From Nocardioides marmotae (GTDB taxonomy: Bacteria > Actinomycetota > Actinomycetes > Propionibacteriales > Nocardioidaceae), in contig NZ_CP053660.1 in the NCBI RefSeq assembly GCF_013177455.1, forward strand, positions 682,001 through 746,000: a stretch of DNA of 64,000 bases. Reading direction: 5' to 3'. Of the stretch, positions 8,688-17,856 are shown in pieces; position 1 is the first letter of the stretch, and each line of letters opens with the position of its first letter. Under the pieces are notes generated by a model. That model was not told where the DNA came from. It was given only the letters and a program-made list of their open reading frames with translations, and did not search any database. The translations under genes were made by a program, and so were the position numbers.

Positions 8688-9440
8688 ATGACCGACGGCG
8701 GGACGGCGCAGCGGGTCGCGCTGGTGGTCGGCGGCCACCGGGGGATCGGTGGCGCCACCGCCGCGCGGCTGCGGGACGAGGGCCTCCGGGTCGTCGTCCT
8801 GGACGCCCTCAGCACCGGCGAGGACGACGACGCCCTCCGGGTCGACCTGACCGACGCCGAGACCACCCGCCACGCCGTGCGCGGGGTCGGCGAGCGGTTC
8901 GGCCGGATCGACGTGCTCGTGCTCGCCGCGGGCGTCAAGGTGCCCGGCACGGCCGGTTCGCTCAGCCTCGAGGAGTGGGACCGGACCTTCGCGGTCAACG
9001 TGCGTCCGCTGTTCGTCTGTGTCGAGGCGGCTCTCCCCTTCCTCCGCCGCGGTGTGGAGGCGTCGGTCGTCACCGTCGCCTCCGCCTCCGCGCACGCCGA
9101 GAAGGGGGCGCTGGCCTACTCCGCGTCCAAGGGTGCGGTGCTGTCCTTCACCCGGTCCTTGGCCCTGGACCTGCTGGAGGAGGGCATCCGCGTCAACGCG
9201 GTGCTTCCGGGGTTCACCGCCACCGACATGGCCCGCTCACTGCCCGAGGAGCTGCTGGAGCGCAAGCGCCGCGACAACGTCGCCGGCCGACTCGGCACCG
9301 CCGAGGACGTCGCCGCCGCCATCTGCTTCCTCGTCTCCGCCGACGCCCCCACCGTCAGCGGCACCGTCCTCGACGTGGGGCACGTCCAGGGCGCGTTCGT
9401 CGACGCCCGCTCACTCTCCGCACCACCCAGCGAAAGGTAG
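8688..9440 (+). CDS. SDR oxidoreductase, probable cis-dihydrodiol dehydrogenase
   Basis: Short-chain dehydrogenase of 250 aa. The NAD(P) motif is GGHRGIG near residue 15, the usual NAG motif reads LAAGVK, and the active site is YSASK (Tyr144, Lys148) with an upstream serine in VASASAH. It lies directly in front of the Rieske dioxygenase genes, the usual place for the enzyme that re-aromatises the cis-dihydrodiol to a catechol (HcaB role). An acidic residue at the end of the second beta strand (VVLDA) favours NAD+. Substrate assignment rests on context. Confidence 0.83.
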   Translation: MTDGGTAQRVALVVGGHRGIGGATAARLRDEGLRVVVLDALSTGEDDDALRVDLTDAETTRHAVRGVGERFGRIDVLVLAAGVKVPGTAGSLSLEEWDRTFAVNVRPLFVCVEAALPFLRRGVEASVVTVASASAHAEKGALAYSASKGAVLSFTRSLALDLLEEGIRVNAVLPGFTATDMARSLPEELLERKRRDNVAGRLGTAEDVAAAICFLVSADAPTVSGTVLDVGHVQGAFVDARSLSAPPSER

Positions 9441-9444
9441 GACC

Positions 9445-10779
9445 ATGGTTGCCCAGGCACCCGAGCCCGTCGTCGCTCCGGGGGTCCCGTACGTCAGTGC
9501 GGTCGACCCCGGGATCTATGTCGACCCCGCAGTCTTCGCCGAGGAGAAGAAGAACATCTTCTCCCGGACCTGGATCTTCCTCGGGCACACCAGCGAGGTG
9601 CCGCGCAAGGGCAGCTTCGTGACCCGGCGGCTGCTCGACGACAACATCATCATCGTCCGCGGCAAGGACCTCCAGGTCCGGGCGTTCTACAACGTGTGCC
9701 GCCACCGCGGCATGCAGGTCTGCCGAGCCGACGACGGGGAGACCAAGCGCTTCACCTGCCCCTACCACGGCTGGCTGTACGACATCGACGGCAAGCTGAC
9801 CTCGCTGCCGCTGGAGAAGCCGTACTTCGGCGAGGAAGGCCTCGACCGGCCCAACCTCGGCCTGAAGCCGCTCGAGCGCTTCGCCGAGTACAAGGGCCTG
9901 CTGTTCGGGTCGATCTCGGCCGAGGGCGAGAGCCTGGAGGAGTTCCTGGGCGACTTCGCCTGGTACCTCGACATCTACCTCGACCGGTACCCCGGCGGCA
10001 TGGAGGTGATCGGTGAGCCGCAGCGCTGGCGCGTGCCCTGCAACTGGAAGATCCCCTCGGAGAACCTGATGGGCGACACCTACCACGTGCAGTACACCCA
10101 CCGGAGCGTCGCGGAGATCGGTCTGCACCCCAACAAGCCGCAGGACTTCGGTGCCAGCGGCAAGCGGAACGGCGTGCACATCGACGCCGGCCGCGGCACG
10201 ACCGGCCTGACGCGGCAGACCCCCCAGGGCCGCGGCTACCCCGACGAGATGGTCGAGGTCTTCAAGCAGCACATGCCCGAGGGCCCGCGCGACCTGATCT
10301 TTGGCGAGGGCAACGACTACTGGCCCTCGCGCGCCCACCTGTGGCCCAACTTCTCGATGCTCGGTGCGGGCGCCCAGGTGGCGGAGGACGACCTCGTCCC
10401 CTACCTGTTCATCCGCACGTGGGTGCCGATCGACCACGAGACCACCGAGATCTGGTCGTGGGTGCTGGTGGAGAAGGAGGCGCCGGCGGAGTTCAAGGAG
10501 AAGTCCATGCGCGCCTACACCCTCACCTTCGGCCCCGCGGGCACCGAGGAGGTCGACGACGCGGAGAACTTCGCCTCGATGATGCGCGTGATGAAGGGCG
10601 CCGGCGGCCGTCGGATCAACCAGATCCTGGAGATGGGCACGCCCGAGCAGATGGACGACTACGTGATCCGGGACTGGCCCGGCCCGGGCACCGCGATCAG
10701 CACGTCGTACTCCGACGCCGGCAACCGGCGCTTCCACCACCTGTGGAACACCGCGATGGGTCGCGAGGAGGCCAAGTGA
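9445..10779 (+). CDS. Rieske aromatic-ring-hydroxylating dioxygenase, alpha subunit
   Basis: Catalytic subunit of 444 aa. The Rieske [2Fe-2S] site is complete: CRH (Cys85, His87) and CPYHGW (Cys105, His108). The mononuclear iron site shows GDTYHVQYTH with His214 and His219. AAGGTAGG lies just before ATG 9445. Expected to form an alpha3beta3 enzyme with the next gene, whose start overlaps its stop, and to add O2 across an aromatic double bond. The whole set SDR-alpha-beta-MhpB-MhpC-MhpD matches a 3-phenylpropionate/cinnamate (HcaE-like) route best, but benzoate-, biphenyl- or phthalate-like substrates remain possible. Electron donors are not adjacent; candidates are the ferredoxin at 2310 and the reductase at 19155. 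Confidence 0.92.
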   Translation: MVAQAPEPVVAPGVPYVSAVDPGIYVDPAVFAEEKKNIFSRTWIFLGHTSEVPRKGSFVTRRLLDDNIIIVRGKDLQVRAFYNVCRHRGMQVCRADDGETKRFTCPYHGWLYDIDGKLTSLPLEKPYFGEEGLDRPNLGLKPLERFAEYKGLLFGSISAEGESLEEFLGDFAWYLDIYLDRYPGGMEVIGEPQRWRVPCNWKIPSENLMGDTYHVQYTHRSVAEIGLHPNKPQDFGASGKRNGVHIDAGRGTTGLTRQTPQGRGYPDEMVEVFKQHMPEGPRDLIFGEGNDYWPSRAHLWPNFSMLGAGAQVAEDDLVPYLFIRTWVPIDHETTEIWSWVLVEKEAPAEFKEKSMRAYTLTFGPAGTEEVDDAENFASMMRVMKGAGGRRINQILEMGTPEQMDDYVIRDWPGPGTAISTSYSDAGNRRFHHLWNTAMGREEAK

Positions 10780-10850
10780 GCACCGAGTCCGTGAGCACCG
10801 AGTCCGTGAGCACCGAGAACGTGAGCACCGAGAACGTGAGCACCGAGTAC
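10776..10850 (+). repeat. five tandem 15-bp units, each opening with GTG
   Basis: Units begin at 10776, 10791, 10806, 10821 and 10836 and read GTGAGCACCGAG plus a variable last codon (TCC, TCC, AAC, AAC, TAC). The sixth GTG at 10851 opens the conserved protein. Unit length is a multiple of three, so copy-number change keeps the frame. Confidence 0.95.
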
Positions 10851-11378
10851 GTGAGCGGCGTCCAGATCCCGGCCACCACCCTGGAGCAGGTCCTGCTCGA
10901 GCACGAGGTGACCGCGTTCCTCGTGACCGAGTCGAACCTCATCGACGCCGGCGACCTGGACAGCTGGGTCACCCTGATGGCCGACGACATCCGCTACGTG
11001 ATGCCCGTGCGCAGCACCCGCTACAGCCGTCTGTCGGAGGAGTTCTCCACGACCTCCTTCATCTACGACGACGACCTCTACGGGCTCAAGATGCGCGTGG
11101 CGCGGCTGCACACGCGGTTCGCCTGGGCAGAGGACCCGGCGTCGCGCAACCGCCACTTCGTCAGCAACATCACCGCCAGCGAGGTCGGTGGCCTGATCCG
11201 GTCCACCTCCAACGTGATGCTGGTGCGCTCCCGCCTCGACGACCCGGTGAGCGAGACGCTGACCGGGGAGCGCCGCGACGTGCTGCGCCGGACCCCGGAC
11301 GGGCTGCGCCTGGTGCGTCGCGAGATCTACATGGACCAGACGGTCATGCAGCTCTCGGCCGTGACCACCTTCATCTGA
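10776..11378 (+). CDS. Rieske dioxygenase, beta subunit with repeated N-terminus
   Basis: Non-catalytic subunit of 200 aa with the NTF2-like fold of ring-hydroxylating dioxygenase beta subunits (LDSWVTLMADDIRYVMPVRSTR; RLHTRFAWAEDPASRNRHFVSNI). GTG 10776 overlaps the alpha stop. The first 25 residues are five copies of a five-residue unit, STESV or STENV/STEYV in phase. At DNA level this is a 15-bp tandem repeat in which every unit begins with GTG. Translation from GTG 10851, after the repeats, would give 175 aa, the usual family size, so the true start is uncertain among six in-frame GTGs. Confidence 0.88.
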   Translation: MSTESVSTESVSTENVSTENVSTEYVSGVQIPATTLEQVLLEHEVTAFLVTESNLIDAGDLDSWVTLMADDIRYVMPVRSTRYSRLSEEFSTTSFIYDDDLYGLKMRVARLHTRFAWAEDPASRNRHFVSNITASEVGGLIRSTSNVMLVRSRLDDPVSETLTGERRDVLRRTPDGLRLVRREIYMDQTVMQLSAVTTFI

Positions 11379-11417
11379 TCGACCTCCCGCTGATCGAGCA
11401 CGACCCAGGAGAATGAC

Positions 11418-12278
11418 GTGAACGGCACGACGACGAACCGCCTCACGGTGTGCGCCTCCCATGCGCCCGGCATGGCTCGCGACCCCGAGGCGGTCCAGGG
11501 GCAGGTCTTCCGCCAGGGCCTCGCCGAGGTGCGCGGGCTGGTCGCCGACTTCGACCCCGAGCTGGTGGTCATGTTCGGTGTCGACCACGTGCGGGCCTAC
11601 CAGCCGATCGTGCCGGCCGTGTCGGTCATCGCGAAGGCCTCGGGCCTGGGGGACGCGGGGTCCCCGACGGGGGAGTACGACGTGCCCGCCGACCAGGTGG
11701 TGGCGCTCGCCGCCGACCTGCTGGCGCACGACGTCGACGTGGCGCTGACCCACGAGACCGTCCTCGACCACGGGTTCGGGCAGACCTTCGCCGACCTGCT
11801 CGGCTCGCTGGGGGCCCGTCCGGTCGTGCCGGTGCACATCAACTGCGCGGAGGAGCCGATGATCAGCTGCACCCGCGCGGTGCGCATCGGTGAGCTGGTC
11901 GGCCAGCACTTCGCCGAGGACCCGCGTCGCATCCTCTACCTGGCCACCGGGGGCCTCTCGCACGCCCCGCAGGCGCTGGCCCAGGGGGTGCGGGGGATGG
12001 ACGAGGAGGAGCGCCGCCGCGTCAACATGGAGGGGTCGGAGGTGGCGCTGGCCTGGCTCAACGAGGACTGGGACCGCCGGTTCCTCGCCAACATCGCCAC
12101 GACCGAGCGCGGGTGGATCGCCGACATGGAGCCGACGATGGTCGAGGAGGCCGGGTGCGGCGCCAACGAGGTTCGCTCCTGGCTGGCCGCCTGGGCGGCC
12201 GGCGGTCGACCCCTGCGGACCGTGGCCTACGAGCCGGTGACCGAGTGGATCACCGGGATGGGCGTGGTCGCGTCATGA
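11418..12278 (+). CDS. mhpB: class III extradiol ring-cleavage dioxygenase (MhpB type)
   Basis: LigB-superfamily protein of 286 aa, expected to open a 3-substituted catechol in meta position using Fe(II). It aligns by eye with E. coli MhpB over its length: CASHAPGM (His15) at the start, LVVMFGVDHV, the VLDHGFGQTF segment with an active-site histidine, PVVPVHINC, GGLSHAPQ, and the C-terminal PVTEWITGMG. AGGAG at 11406-11410 supports GTG 11418. The ALDH start overlaps its stop. The natural substrate would be 2,3-dihydroxyphenylpropionate or a related side-chain catechol; class III enzymes vary, so this stays an inference. Confidence 0.88.
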   Translation: MNGTTTNRLTVCASHAPGMARDPEAVQGQVFRQGLAEVRGLVADFDPELVVMFGVDHVRAYQPIVPAVSVIAKASGLGDAGSPTGEYDVPADQVVALAADLLAHDVDVALTHETVLDHGFGQTFADLLGSLGARPVVPVHINCAEEPMISCTRAVRIGELVGQHFAEDPRRILYLATGGLSHAPQALAQGVRGMDEEERRRVNMEGSEVALAWLNEDWDRRFLANIATTERGWIADMEPTMVEEAGCGANEVRSWLAAWAAGGRPLRTVAYEPVTEWITGMGVVAS

Positions 12279-13738
12279 CCTCCACCGTGGAGGCCGCCGG
12301 CGTCCGGCTCCCGGCCACCGGGCTGCACGTGCTGGGCGAGGCCCGAGCCGCCGTCGGCGGCGGCACCTTCGAGGTGCTCGACCCCTCGACGGGGCAGGCG
12401 CTGGCACGGGTCGCCGACGCTTCCCCCGACGACGTGGACCCCGCCGTCGCCGCCGCCGCGTCGGCCCTGCGCACCTGGTCGCGGTCCGCGCCCGGCGCCC
12501 GGGCCCAGGTGCTGGAGCGGGCGGCCGCGCTGCTGCTGGAGCGCACCGAGGAGCTCGCCGCCCTGATCAGCGCCGAGAGCGGGAAGTCGCTCCGCGACGC
12601 ACGGGGCGAGATCCGCTACTCCGCGGACTTCTTCCGCTGGTACGCCGGCGAGGCCCTCCGGCTGGACGGCGTCTCGCGCCGATCGCCGTCGGGGGACTAC
12701 TGGATCCTGACCCGACAGGAGCCGATCGGGGTGGTCGCGGTGGTGACGCCGTGGAACTTCCCGGCGGCGATGATCGCCCGCAAGGTCGCCCCGGCCGTGG
12801 CTGCCGGCTGCACCTGTGTCGTCAAGCCGCCGGAGGAGGCGCCGCTGACGTCGCTGGCACTGGCTGCGCTGCTCGAGGAGGCCGGGCTCCCGGCCGGCGT
12901 GGTCAACGTGCTGCCCACCGCCGACGCCCCTCGTGTGGTGGCCCGTCTGCTCGAGCACCCGGCCGTGCGCAAGATCAGCTTCACCGGCTCCACCGAGGTG
13001 GGTCGCCGGCTGCTCCGTGCCTCCGCCGAACGCGTGCTGGCGACGTCGATGGAGCTGGGCGGCAACGCGCCGTTCATCGTGTTCGACGACGCCGACCTCG
13101 ACGACGCGGTGCAGGGGGCCCTGGCGGCCAAGATGCGCGGGTGCGGCCAGGCGTGCACGGCTGCGAACCGCTTCCTGGTGCACGAGGACATCGCCGATGA
13201 GTTCACGGCGCGTCTCGTGCGCGTGATGGCGGCGCTGCGGCCCGGGTCCGCCTCCGCCGAGGAGACCGAGGTGGGCCCGCTGGTCTCCGCCCGGGCCCGC
13301 GACGGGGTCCACCGGCTGGTGCGCGGTGCGATCGGTCGGGGCGCTCGGCTCGCGCTGGGCGGTGAGCTGCCCGAGGGGGCCGGCTACCACTACCCGCCGA
13401 CCGTGCTGGACCACGTGGCGCCGGACGACCCGCTGGTCACCACCGAGATCTTCGGACCGGTCGCGGCGGTGGTGCGCTTCAGCACGGAGGCGCAGGCCGT
13501 GGACCTGGCCAACGACTCGGAGATGGGGCTGGCCTCGTACGTCTTCAGCCGCGACCTGGCGCGCGCCCTGCGGGTCGCGGACGCGCTGGAGGTGGGCATG
13601 GTCGGCATCAACCGCGGCCTCGTCTCGGACGCAGCAGCCCCGTTCGGCGGCACCAAGCAGAGCGGGCTCGGCCGCGAGGGCGGCTCGGAGGGCGTCCAGG
13701 AGTACCTGGAGACGAAGTACATCGCCGTGGACTGGTAG
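12275..13738 (+). CDS. NAD(P)+-dependent aldehyde dehydrogenase (GabD type)
   Basis: Aldehyde dehydrogenase of 487 aa, normal family length. The cofactor motif is TPWNFPAAMIARK, the general base is in MELGG (Glu260) and the nucleophile in GQACTAANR (Cys294). The end GREGGSEGVQEYLETKYIA is typical of succinate-semialdehyde dehydrogenases. Acetaldehyde from an mhp-like pathway is usually oxidised by the acylating MhpF, which is absent. This enzyme together with the HpaI-type aldolase downstream would fit succinic semialdehyde as the released aldehyde. Non-acylating oxidation of acetaldehyde is the alternative. Confidence 0.88.
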   Translation: MTSTVEAAGVRLPATGLHVLGEARAAVGGGTFEVLDPSTGQALARVADASPDDVDPAVAAAASALRTWSRSAPGARAQVLERAAALLLERTEELAALISAESGKSLRDARGEIRYSADFFRWYAGEALRLDGVSRRSPSGDYWILTRQEPIGVVAVVTPWNFPAAMIARKVAPAVAAGCTCVVKPPEEAPLTSLALAALLEEAGLPAGVVNVLPTADAPRVVARLLEHPAVRKISFTGSTEVGRRLLRASAERVLATSMELGGNAPFIVFDDADLDDAVQGALAAKMRGCGQACTAANRFLVHEDIADEFTARLVRVMAALRPGSASAEETEVGPLVSARARDGVHRLVRGAIGRGARLALGGELPEGAGYHYPPTVLDHVAPDDPLVTTEIFGPVAAVVRFSTEAQAVDLANDSEMGLASYVFSRDLARALRVADALEVGMVGINRGLVSDAAAPFGGTKQSGLGREGGSEGVQEYLETKYIAVDW

Positions 13739-13773
13739 CCGCCGAGCCAGCATTCCGGCTGCCGAGATTTCGC

Positions 13774-13827
13774 TTGCTCGGCTGCCCCGGATCGTGCGAC
13801 TATATTCGAGCAGCGAACAGTCGTGCG
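13774..13827 (+). promoter_or_regulatory. promoter with IclR-type operator ahead of the dipeptide-type ABC genes
   Basis: A weak -35 (TTGCTC, 13774-13779) and -10 (GACTAT, 13798-13803, or TATATT at 13801) are followed by CGAACAGTCGTGCG (13814-13827), an operator with one degenerate arm. The distance from the first base of the -10 to the operator is 16 bp, the same as at 23704 and 26387. Another GTGCG half-site lies at 13794-13798. Confidence 0.45.
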
Positions 13828-13868
13828 CTAGGTGAACACTCCCCGTAGCTGTTCCTCATCCCGCCGCC

Positions 13869-14849
13869 GTGGAGCTGGCACGTCCGCTTCCCGGAAGGAG
13901 AACCGTCATCATCACCTACATCGGAGGCCGCCTCGCGGCCATCGCGCCCACGCTGCTCATCGTCAGCTTCGTGACGTTCTCGCTGCTCGAGCTCACCCCC
14001 GGTGACACCGCGGTGTCCATCGCCGGCGAGGGCGCGACGGAGGCGCAGATCGAGGCGATCCGTCTCGCTCTCGGGCTGGACGACCCGTTCCTCGTGCGGT
14101 ACTTCGACTTCTTGACGAACGCGCTGCAGGGGGACCTGGGCGAGTCGCTGATGAACAGCCAGCCGGTGATGTCCGCGATCCTGGAACGGCTCCCGGTGAC
14201 CATCTCGCTGGTGGCCTTCGTCTTCGTGATCTCGGTGGTGCTCGGTGTTCCCGCGGGAGCCCTGGCCGCCCGTCACCCGAACTCCTGGATCGACCGGGCC
14301 ATCTCGGTGGTCAGCGCCTTCGCGCTCGCCGCCCCCACCTTCCTGATCGGCCTGCTGCTCATCGTGGTGGTCTCCTTGGAGTGGGGCCTGCTGCCGGCCA
14401 CGGGCTACTCGCCGATGGGCGACGGGCTGGGCGAGTGGGCCTCGCGCCTGGTGCTGCCCGCCACCGCCGTGGCGCTGCACCCGGCCGCCGAGCTCGCCCG
14501 GATGACGCGGGCGACGATGACCGACACGCTGGAGAAGGACTACATCCGCACGGCCCGGGCCAAGGGGCTCGCCGAGGGCGTGGTCGTGCGCAAGCACGCG
14601 CTGAAGAACGCCGCGATCCCGGTGGTGACCGCGCTCGGCATGCAGGTGGCGCGGGTGCTGGGCGGCTCGGTGATCATCGAGCAGATCTTCGCCATCCCCG
14701 GTCTCGGGAGCCTGACGATCCGCTCCGTCCTGGACCGCGACCTGTCGATGATCATGGGGATCGTCATCGTCGCCGCGACCATCACGGTGCTCATCAACCT
14801 CCTGGTCGACCTCTCCTACGGCTACTTCAACCCGAAGCTGAGGAAGTGA
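13869..14849 (+). CDS. dipeptide/oligopeptide-type ABC permease (DppB-like)
   Basis: Six-helix permease of 326 aa from GTG 13869, with the binding-protein-dependent transport signature EKDYIRTARAKGLAEG and the DppB-typical opening YIGGRLAAIAPTLLIVSFVTF. The start is a puzzle. A strong ribosome binding site, GGAAGGAG (13893-13900), lies inside this reading frame, and the conserved protein begins just after it, but the codons at a usable distance are GTC (13905), ATC (13908) and ATC (13911). The real start may be a rare ATC, or GTG 13869 is used without that site. Forms a heteromer with the next gene. No solute-binding protein gene is nearby. Confidence 0.87.
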   Translation: MELARPLPGRRTVIITYIGGRLAAIAPTLLIVSFVTFSLLELTPGDTAVSIAGEGATEAQIEAIRLALGLDDPFLVRYFDFLTNALQGDLGESLMNSQPVMSAILERLPVTISLVAFVFVISVVLGVPAGALAARHPNSWIDRAISVVSAFALAAPTFLIGLLLIVVVSLEWGLLPATGYSPMGDGLGEWASRLVLPATAVALHPAAELARMTRATMTDTLEKDYIRTARAKGLAEGVVVRKHALKNAAIPVVTALGMQVARVLGGSVIIEQIFAIPGLGSLTIRSVLDRDLSMIMGIVIVAATITVLINLLVDLSYGYFNPKLRK

Positions 14850-14850
14850 C

Positions 14851-15747
14851 ATGAGCGTGACGACTCCGGCTGCCGTCGAGGAGCTGGCCGAGGCCTCGCC
14901 GCGCGGCGGCGCCCACCGCCTGCTGCGCCGGTTCCTGACCAACAAGGGCGCCGTGCTGGCCCTGGCGGTCCTCGCGGTGATCGTGCTGAGCGCGCTGCTG
15001 GCCCCGTGGATCAGCCCGTACGACCCCGACGCGCAGTCGCTCGGCGCCCGCAACCTCGGCCCCAGCGGCGACCACTGGCTGGGCACCGACGCCTTCGGGC
15101 GGGACGTGCTCTCGCGGCTGATGCACGCGGGCCGGGTCTCGCTGACCGCCGGCCTGCTCGCGGTGCTCTTCGCCGCCGGCATCGGCGTACCGCTGGGGCT
15201 GCTCGCCGGGTACGTCGGTGGCCGGCTCGACGCGCTGCTCAGCCGTCTGGTCGACGCGATGATGGCCGTCCCGAACATGGTGCTCGTCTTCGCGATCGTC
15301 GGCGTCCTCGGCCCCGGCCTCAGCCAGGCGATGATCGCCTTCGGGTTGGTCTCCTCGCCGATCTTCTACCGGCTCTGCCGCGCGGTCAGCTCCGACCTCC
15401 GCTCCGAGACCTTCGTCCTGGCCAGCAGGGCGATCGGCTGCTCGCGGACGCGGATCATGGCCAGCCACATCCTGCCCAACACCATGGCCGCCCTGCTGGT
15501 GCAGATCTCCTTCATGATCGGCCTGGCCATCGTGGGCGAGGCCTCGCTGTCGTTCCTCGGCCTCGGGGTGCAGATCCCCGAGGCGAGCTGGGGCTCGATG
15601 GTGAAGGAGGCCTTCGAGGCCATCTACTCCAACCAGTGGCTCATCGTCCCCCCGGCCCTGGCCATCACCGTCACGATCCTGTGCTTCTCGCTGATCGGTG
15701 ACGGCCTGCGCGACGCGCTGGGACGCAACCAAGGAGGAAAAGAGTGA
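14851..15747 (+). CDS. dipeptide/oligopeptide-type ABC permease (DppC-like)
   Basis: Second permease of the importer (298 aa). The N-terminal part carries a first transmembrane segment (AVLALAVLAVIVLSALLA) followed by the DppC-typical periplasmic motif LGTDAFGRDVLSRLM. The EAA-type loop is SRAIGCSRTRIMASHILPN. It starts one base after the DppB stop, and its own stop overlaps the start of the fused ATPase gene. Substrate unknown; in this setting an aromatic acid, amide or short peptide conjugate is plausible. Confidence 0.9.
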   Translation: MSVTTPAAVEELAEASPRGGAHRLLRRFLTNKGAVLALAVLAVIVLSALLAPWISPYDPDAQSLGARNLGPSGDHWLGTDAFGRDVLSRLMHAGRVSLTAGLLAVLFAAGIGVPLGLLAGYVGGRLDALLSRLVDAMMAVPNMVLVFAIVGVLGPGLSQAMIAFGLVSSPIFYRLCRAVSSDLRSETFVLASRAIGCSRTRIMASHILPNTMAALLVQISFMIGLAIVGEASLSFLGLGVQIPEASWGSMVKEAFEAIYSNQWLIVPPALAITVTILCFSLIGDGLRDALGRNQGGKE

Positions 15748-17828
15748 GCGAGCGCACCCCCGGAGCCGGCGTGCCCGTGCTCGAGGTCCGCGACCTCACC
15801 GTGGAGTTCCGCCGTGGCAACACGTGGACCCGGGTGTTGGACGGCGTCGACCTGCGCGTGCAGCAGGACGACTTCGTGGGCATGGTCGGTGAGTCGGGCT
15901 CGGGGAAGACCGTGACCGCCCTGGCCACCATGGGCCTGCTGGCCTCCAACGCCCGCATCGTCTCCGGTGAGGTGCTGGTGGAGGGCCGCGACGTGCTCAA
16001 GGCCTCGGCCGACGAGCTCAGCGACCTGCGCGGCAACTCCGTGGCGATGATCTTCCAGGAGGCCATGCGGTCGCTCAACCCGGGCTTCACCGTCGGCGAC
16101 CAGATCGCCGAGCAGGTCCGGCGGCACCGTCCCGGGATCACCCGCGCCGAGGCGTGGGCGCGAGCGGTGGAGATGCTGGAGCTCGTCGAGATCCCGCACC
16201 CCGAGAAGCGCGCCCGCAGCTACCCGCACCAGCTCAGCGGGGGCATGTGCCAGCGGGTGATGATCGCGATGGCGCTCTCGTGCGATCCCAAGCTGCTGAT
16301 CGCCGACGAGCCGACCACGGCGCTCGACGTCACCGTGCAGGCGCAGATCCTGCGCCTGTTGATGGAGCTGCGCGAGCGCATCGGCATCGGCGTCGTGCTC
16401 ATCACCCACGACCTCGGCATCGTGGCGGAGACCTGCGACCGGGTCGCGGTGATGTACTCCGGCCAGATCGTCGAGCAGGGCCGGACCACCGACATCTTCG
16501 CGCGGCCGAGGCACCCCTACACGGCCGGGCTGATCGGCGCGATCCCCAACCTCTCACACCGCTCCCAGGAGCTGGTCGCGATCCCCGGCCGGGTGCCGCC
16601 TCCCGGGTCGTGGCCCGCCGGCTGCCGGTTCCAGGCCCGCTGCCCGCACGCCGTGCCCGAGATCTGCTCCGCGCCGGTGCCGCTGCTGGAGGCCGAGCCC
16701 CAGCACCACACGCGGTGCGCCCGGGTCGCCGACCTGGTGCTGACCGGTGTCGTCCCCGCTCCCGCCGCGGGCGCCGGGACGGCCGACGCTCCCGCCCACC
16801 CCACCGAGCTGCCGGATCCGCTGATGGTGGTGGGCGACGTCTCGAAGTCGTTCGCCCAGTCCCGCTCGCTGCTCGGTCGGGTCAAGGAGGGCCACCAGGC
16901 GGTCCGGGACGTCTCCCTGACCGTCGGCAAGGGCGAGACGCTGGTCGTGGTCGGTGAGTCCGGTGCCGGGAAGTCGACCCTCGGTCGGATGCTGCTGCGC
17001 CTGGAGGACCCCGACCACGGCACCATCGAGTTCGACGGCGAGGACATCGCCGCCATGCCGAACAAGCAGCTGCGTCGCTGGCGGTCGGATGCGCAGATGA
17101 TCTTCCAGGACCCGTTCAACTCCCTGGACCCGCGCGTCTCGATCCTCTCCTCGCTGACCGAGCCGATGCGGGTGCACGGCATCTCGACCGCCGCCGGGCG
17201 CAAGAAGCGGGCCCTCGACCTGCTGGAGCGGGTCGGGCTGCCGCGGCAGTACGGCGACCGCTTCCCCTATGAGTTCTCCGGGGGGCAGCTGCAGCGCATC
17301 GCGATCGCCCGGGCGCTCACCACCGAGCCCAAGCTGATCGTCTGCGACGAGCCGGTGGCCGCCCTCGACATGTCGATCCGTGCCCAGGTCATCAACCTGC
17401 TCCGCGACCTGCAGGCCGAGCTGGGCATCTCCTACGTCTTCATCACCCACGACCTCTCCCTGGTCCGGGTCATCGCCGACCGCGTGGTGGTGATGTACCG
17501 CGGCAGCGTCGTGGAGGTGGTCGACGGGCACGAGGTGTTCGAGGAGGCCCGCCACCCCTACACCCGGCGGCTGCTGGAGGCCGTGCCGCTCCCCGACCCG
17601 CAGCTGCGCCGCCTCAAGGACCTCGCGCCCCTGCAGATCAACGAGGAGTTCCCGCAGCTCGCCACGGTCGGCTGCCCCTACGCGCGCTACTGCCCGCACG
17701 CTCACGAGCGCTGCGGGACCACCACCCCCGTCCCCGTCACGATCGGCCGGACCCAGGTGGCGTGCCACCTCTTCAGCGGCGACGGGGAGGCGCCCGGCGC
17801 CGCCGTCACCTCCCTGCTGGTCCGCTAA
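15744..17828 (+). CDS. fused two-domain dipeptide-type ABC ATPase (DppD-DppF)
   Basis: Cytoplasmic ATPase of 694 aa with two complete nucleotide-binding domains. Domain 1 has Walker A GESGSGKT (about 49-56), signature LSGGMCQR and Walker B LLIADEP. Domain 2 has Walker A GESGAGKS (about 404-411), signature FSGGQLQR and Walker B LIVCDEP. Each domain ends in the peptide-transporter extension with spaced cysteines ([27 protein letters not shown]), a feature of Dpp/Opp ATPases. A strong AAGGAGG site precedes GTG 15744, which overlaps the DppC stop. Fusion makes the two halves stoichiometric; such fusions are known in this family. Confidence 0.92.
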   Translation: MSERTPGAGVPVLEVRDLTVEFRRGNTWTRVLDGVDLRVQQDDFVGMVGESGSGKTVTALATMGLLASNARIVSGEVLVEGRDVLKASADELSDLRGNSVAMIFQEAMRSLNPGFTVGDQIAEQVRRHRPGITRAEAWARAVEMLELVEIPHPEKRARSYPHQLSGGMCQRVMIAMALSCDPKLLIADEPTTALDVTVQAQILRLLMELRERIGIGVVLITHDLGIVAETCDRVAVMYSGQIVEQGRTTDIFARPRHPYTAGLIGAIPNLSHRSQELVAIPGRVPPPGSWPAGCRFQARCPHAVPEICSAPVPLLEAEPQHHTRCARVADLVLTGVVPAPAAGAGTADAPAHPTELPDPLMVVGDVSKSFAQSRSLLGRVKEGHQAVRDVSLTVGKGETLVVVGESGAGKSTLGRMLLRLEDPDHGTIEFDGEDIAAMPNKQLRRWRSDAQMIFQDPFNSLDPRVSILSSLTEPMRVHGISTAAGRKKRALDLLERVGLPRQYGDRFPYEFSGGQLQRIAIARALTTEPKLIVCDEPVAALDMSIRAQVINLLRDLQAELGISYVFITHDLSLVRVIADRVVVMYRGSVVEVVDGHEVFEEARHPYTRRLLEAVPLPDPQLRRLKDLAPLQINEEFPQLATVGCPYARYCPHAHERCGTTTPVPVTIGRTQVACHLFSGDGEAPGAAVTSLLVR

Positions 17829-17856
17829 CCCCTCCTGTGGAGCACGAAAGGTTCCG

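Noticed and set aside
12227..13753. Long minus-strand open frame opposite the aldehyde dehydrogenase
   Set aside because: Composition is low-complexity Arg/Gly/His without any motif; the plus-strand gene is a clear aldehyde dehydrogenase.
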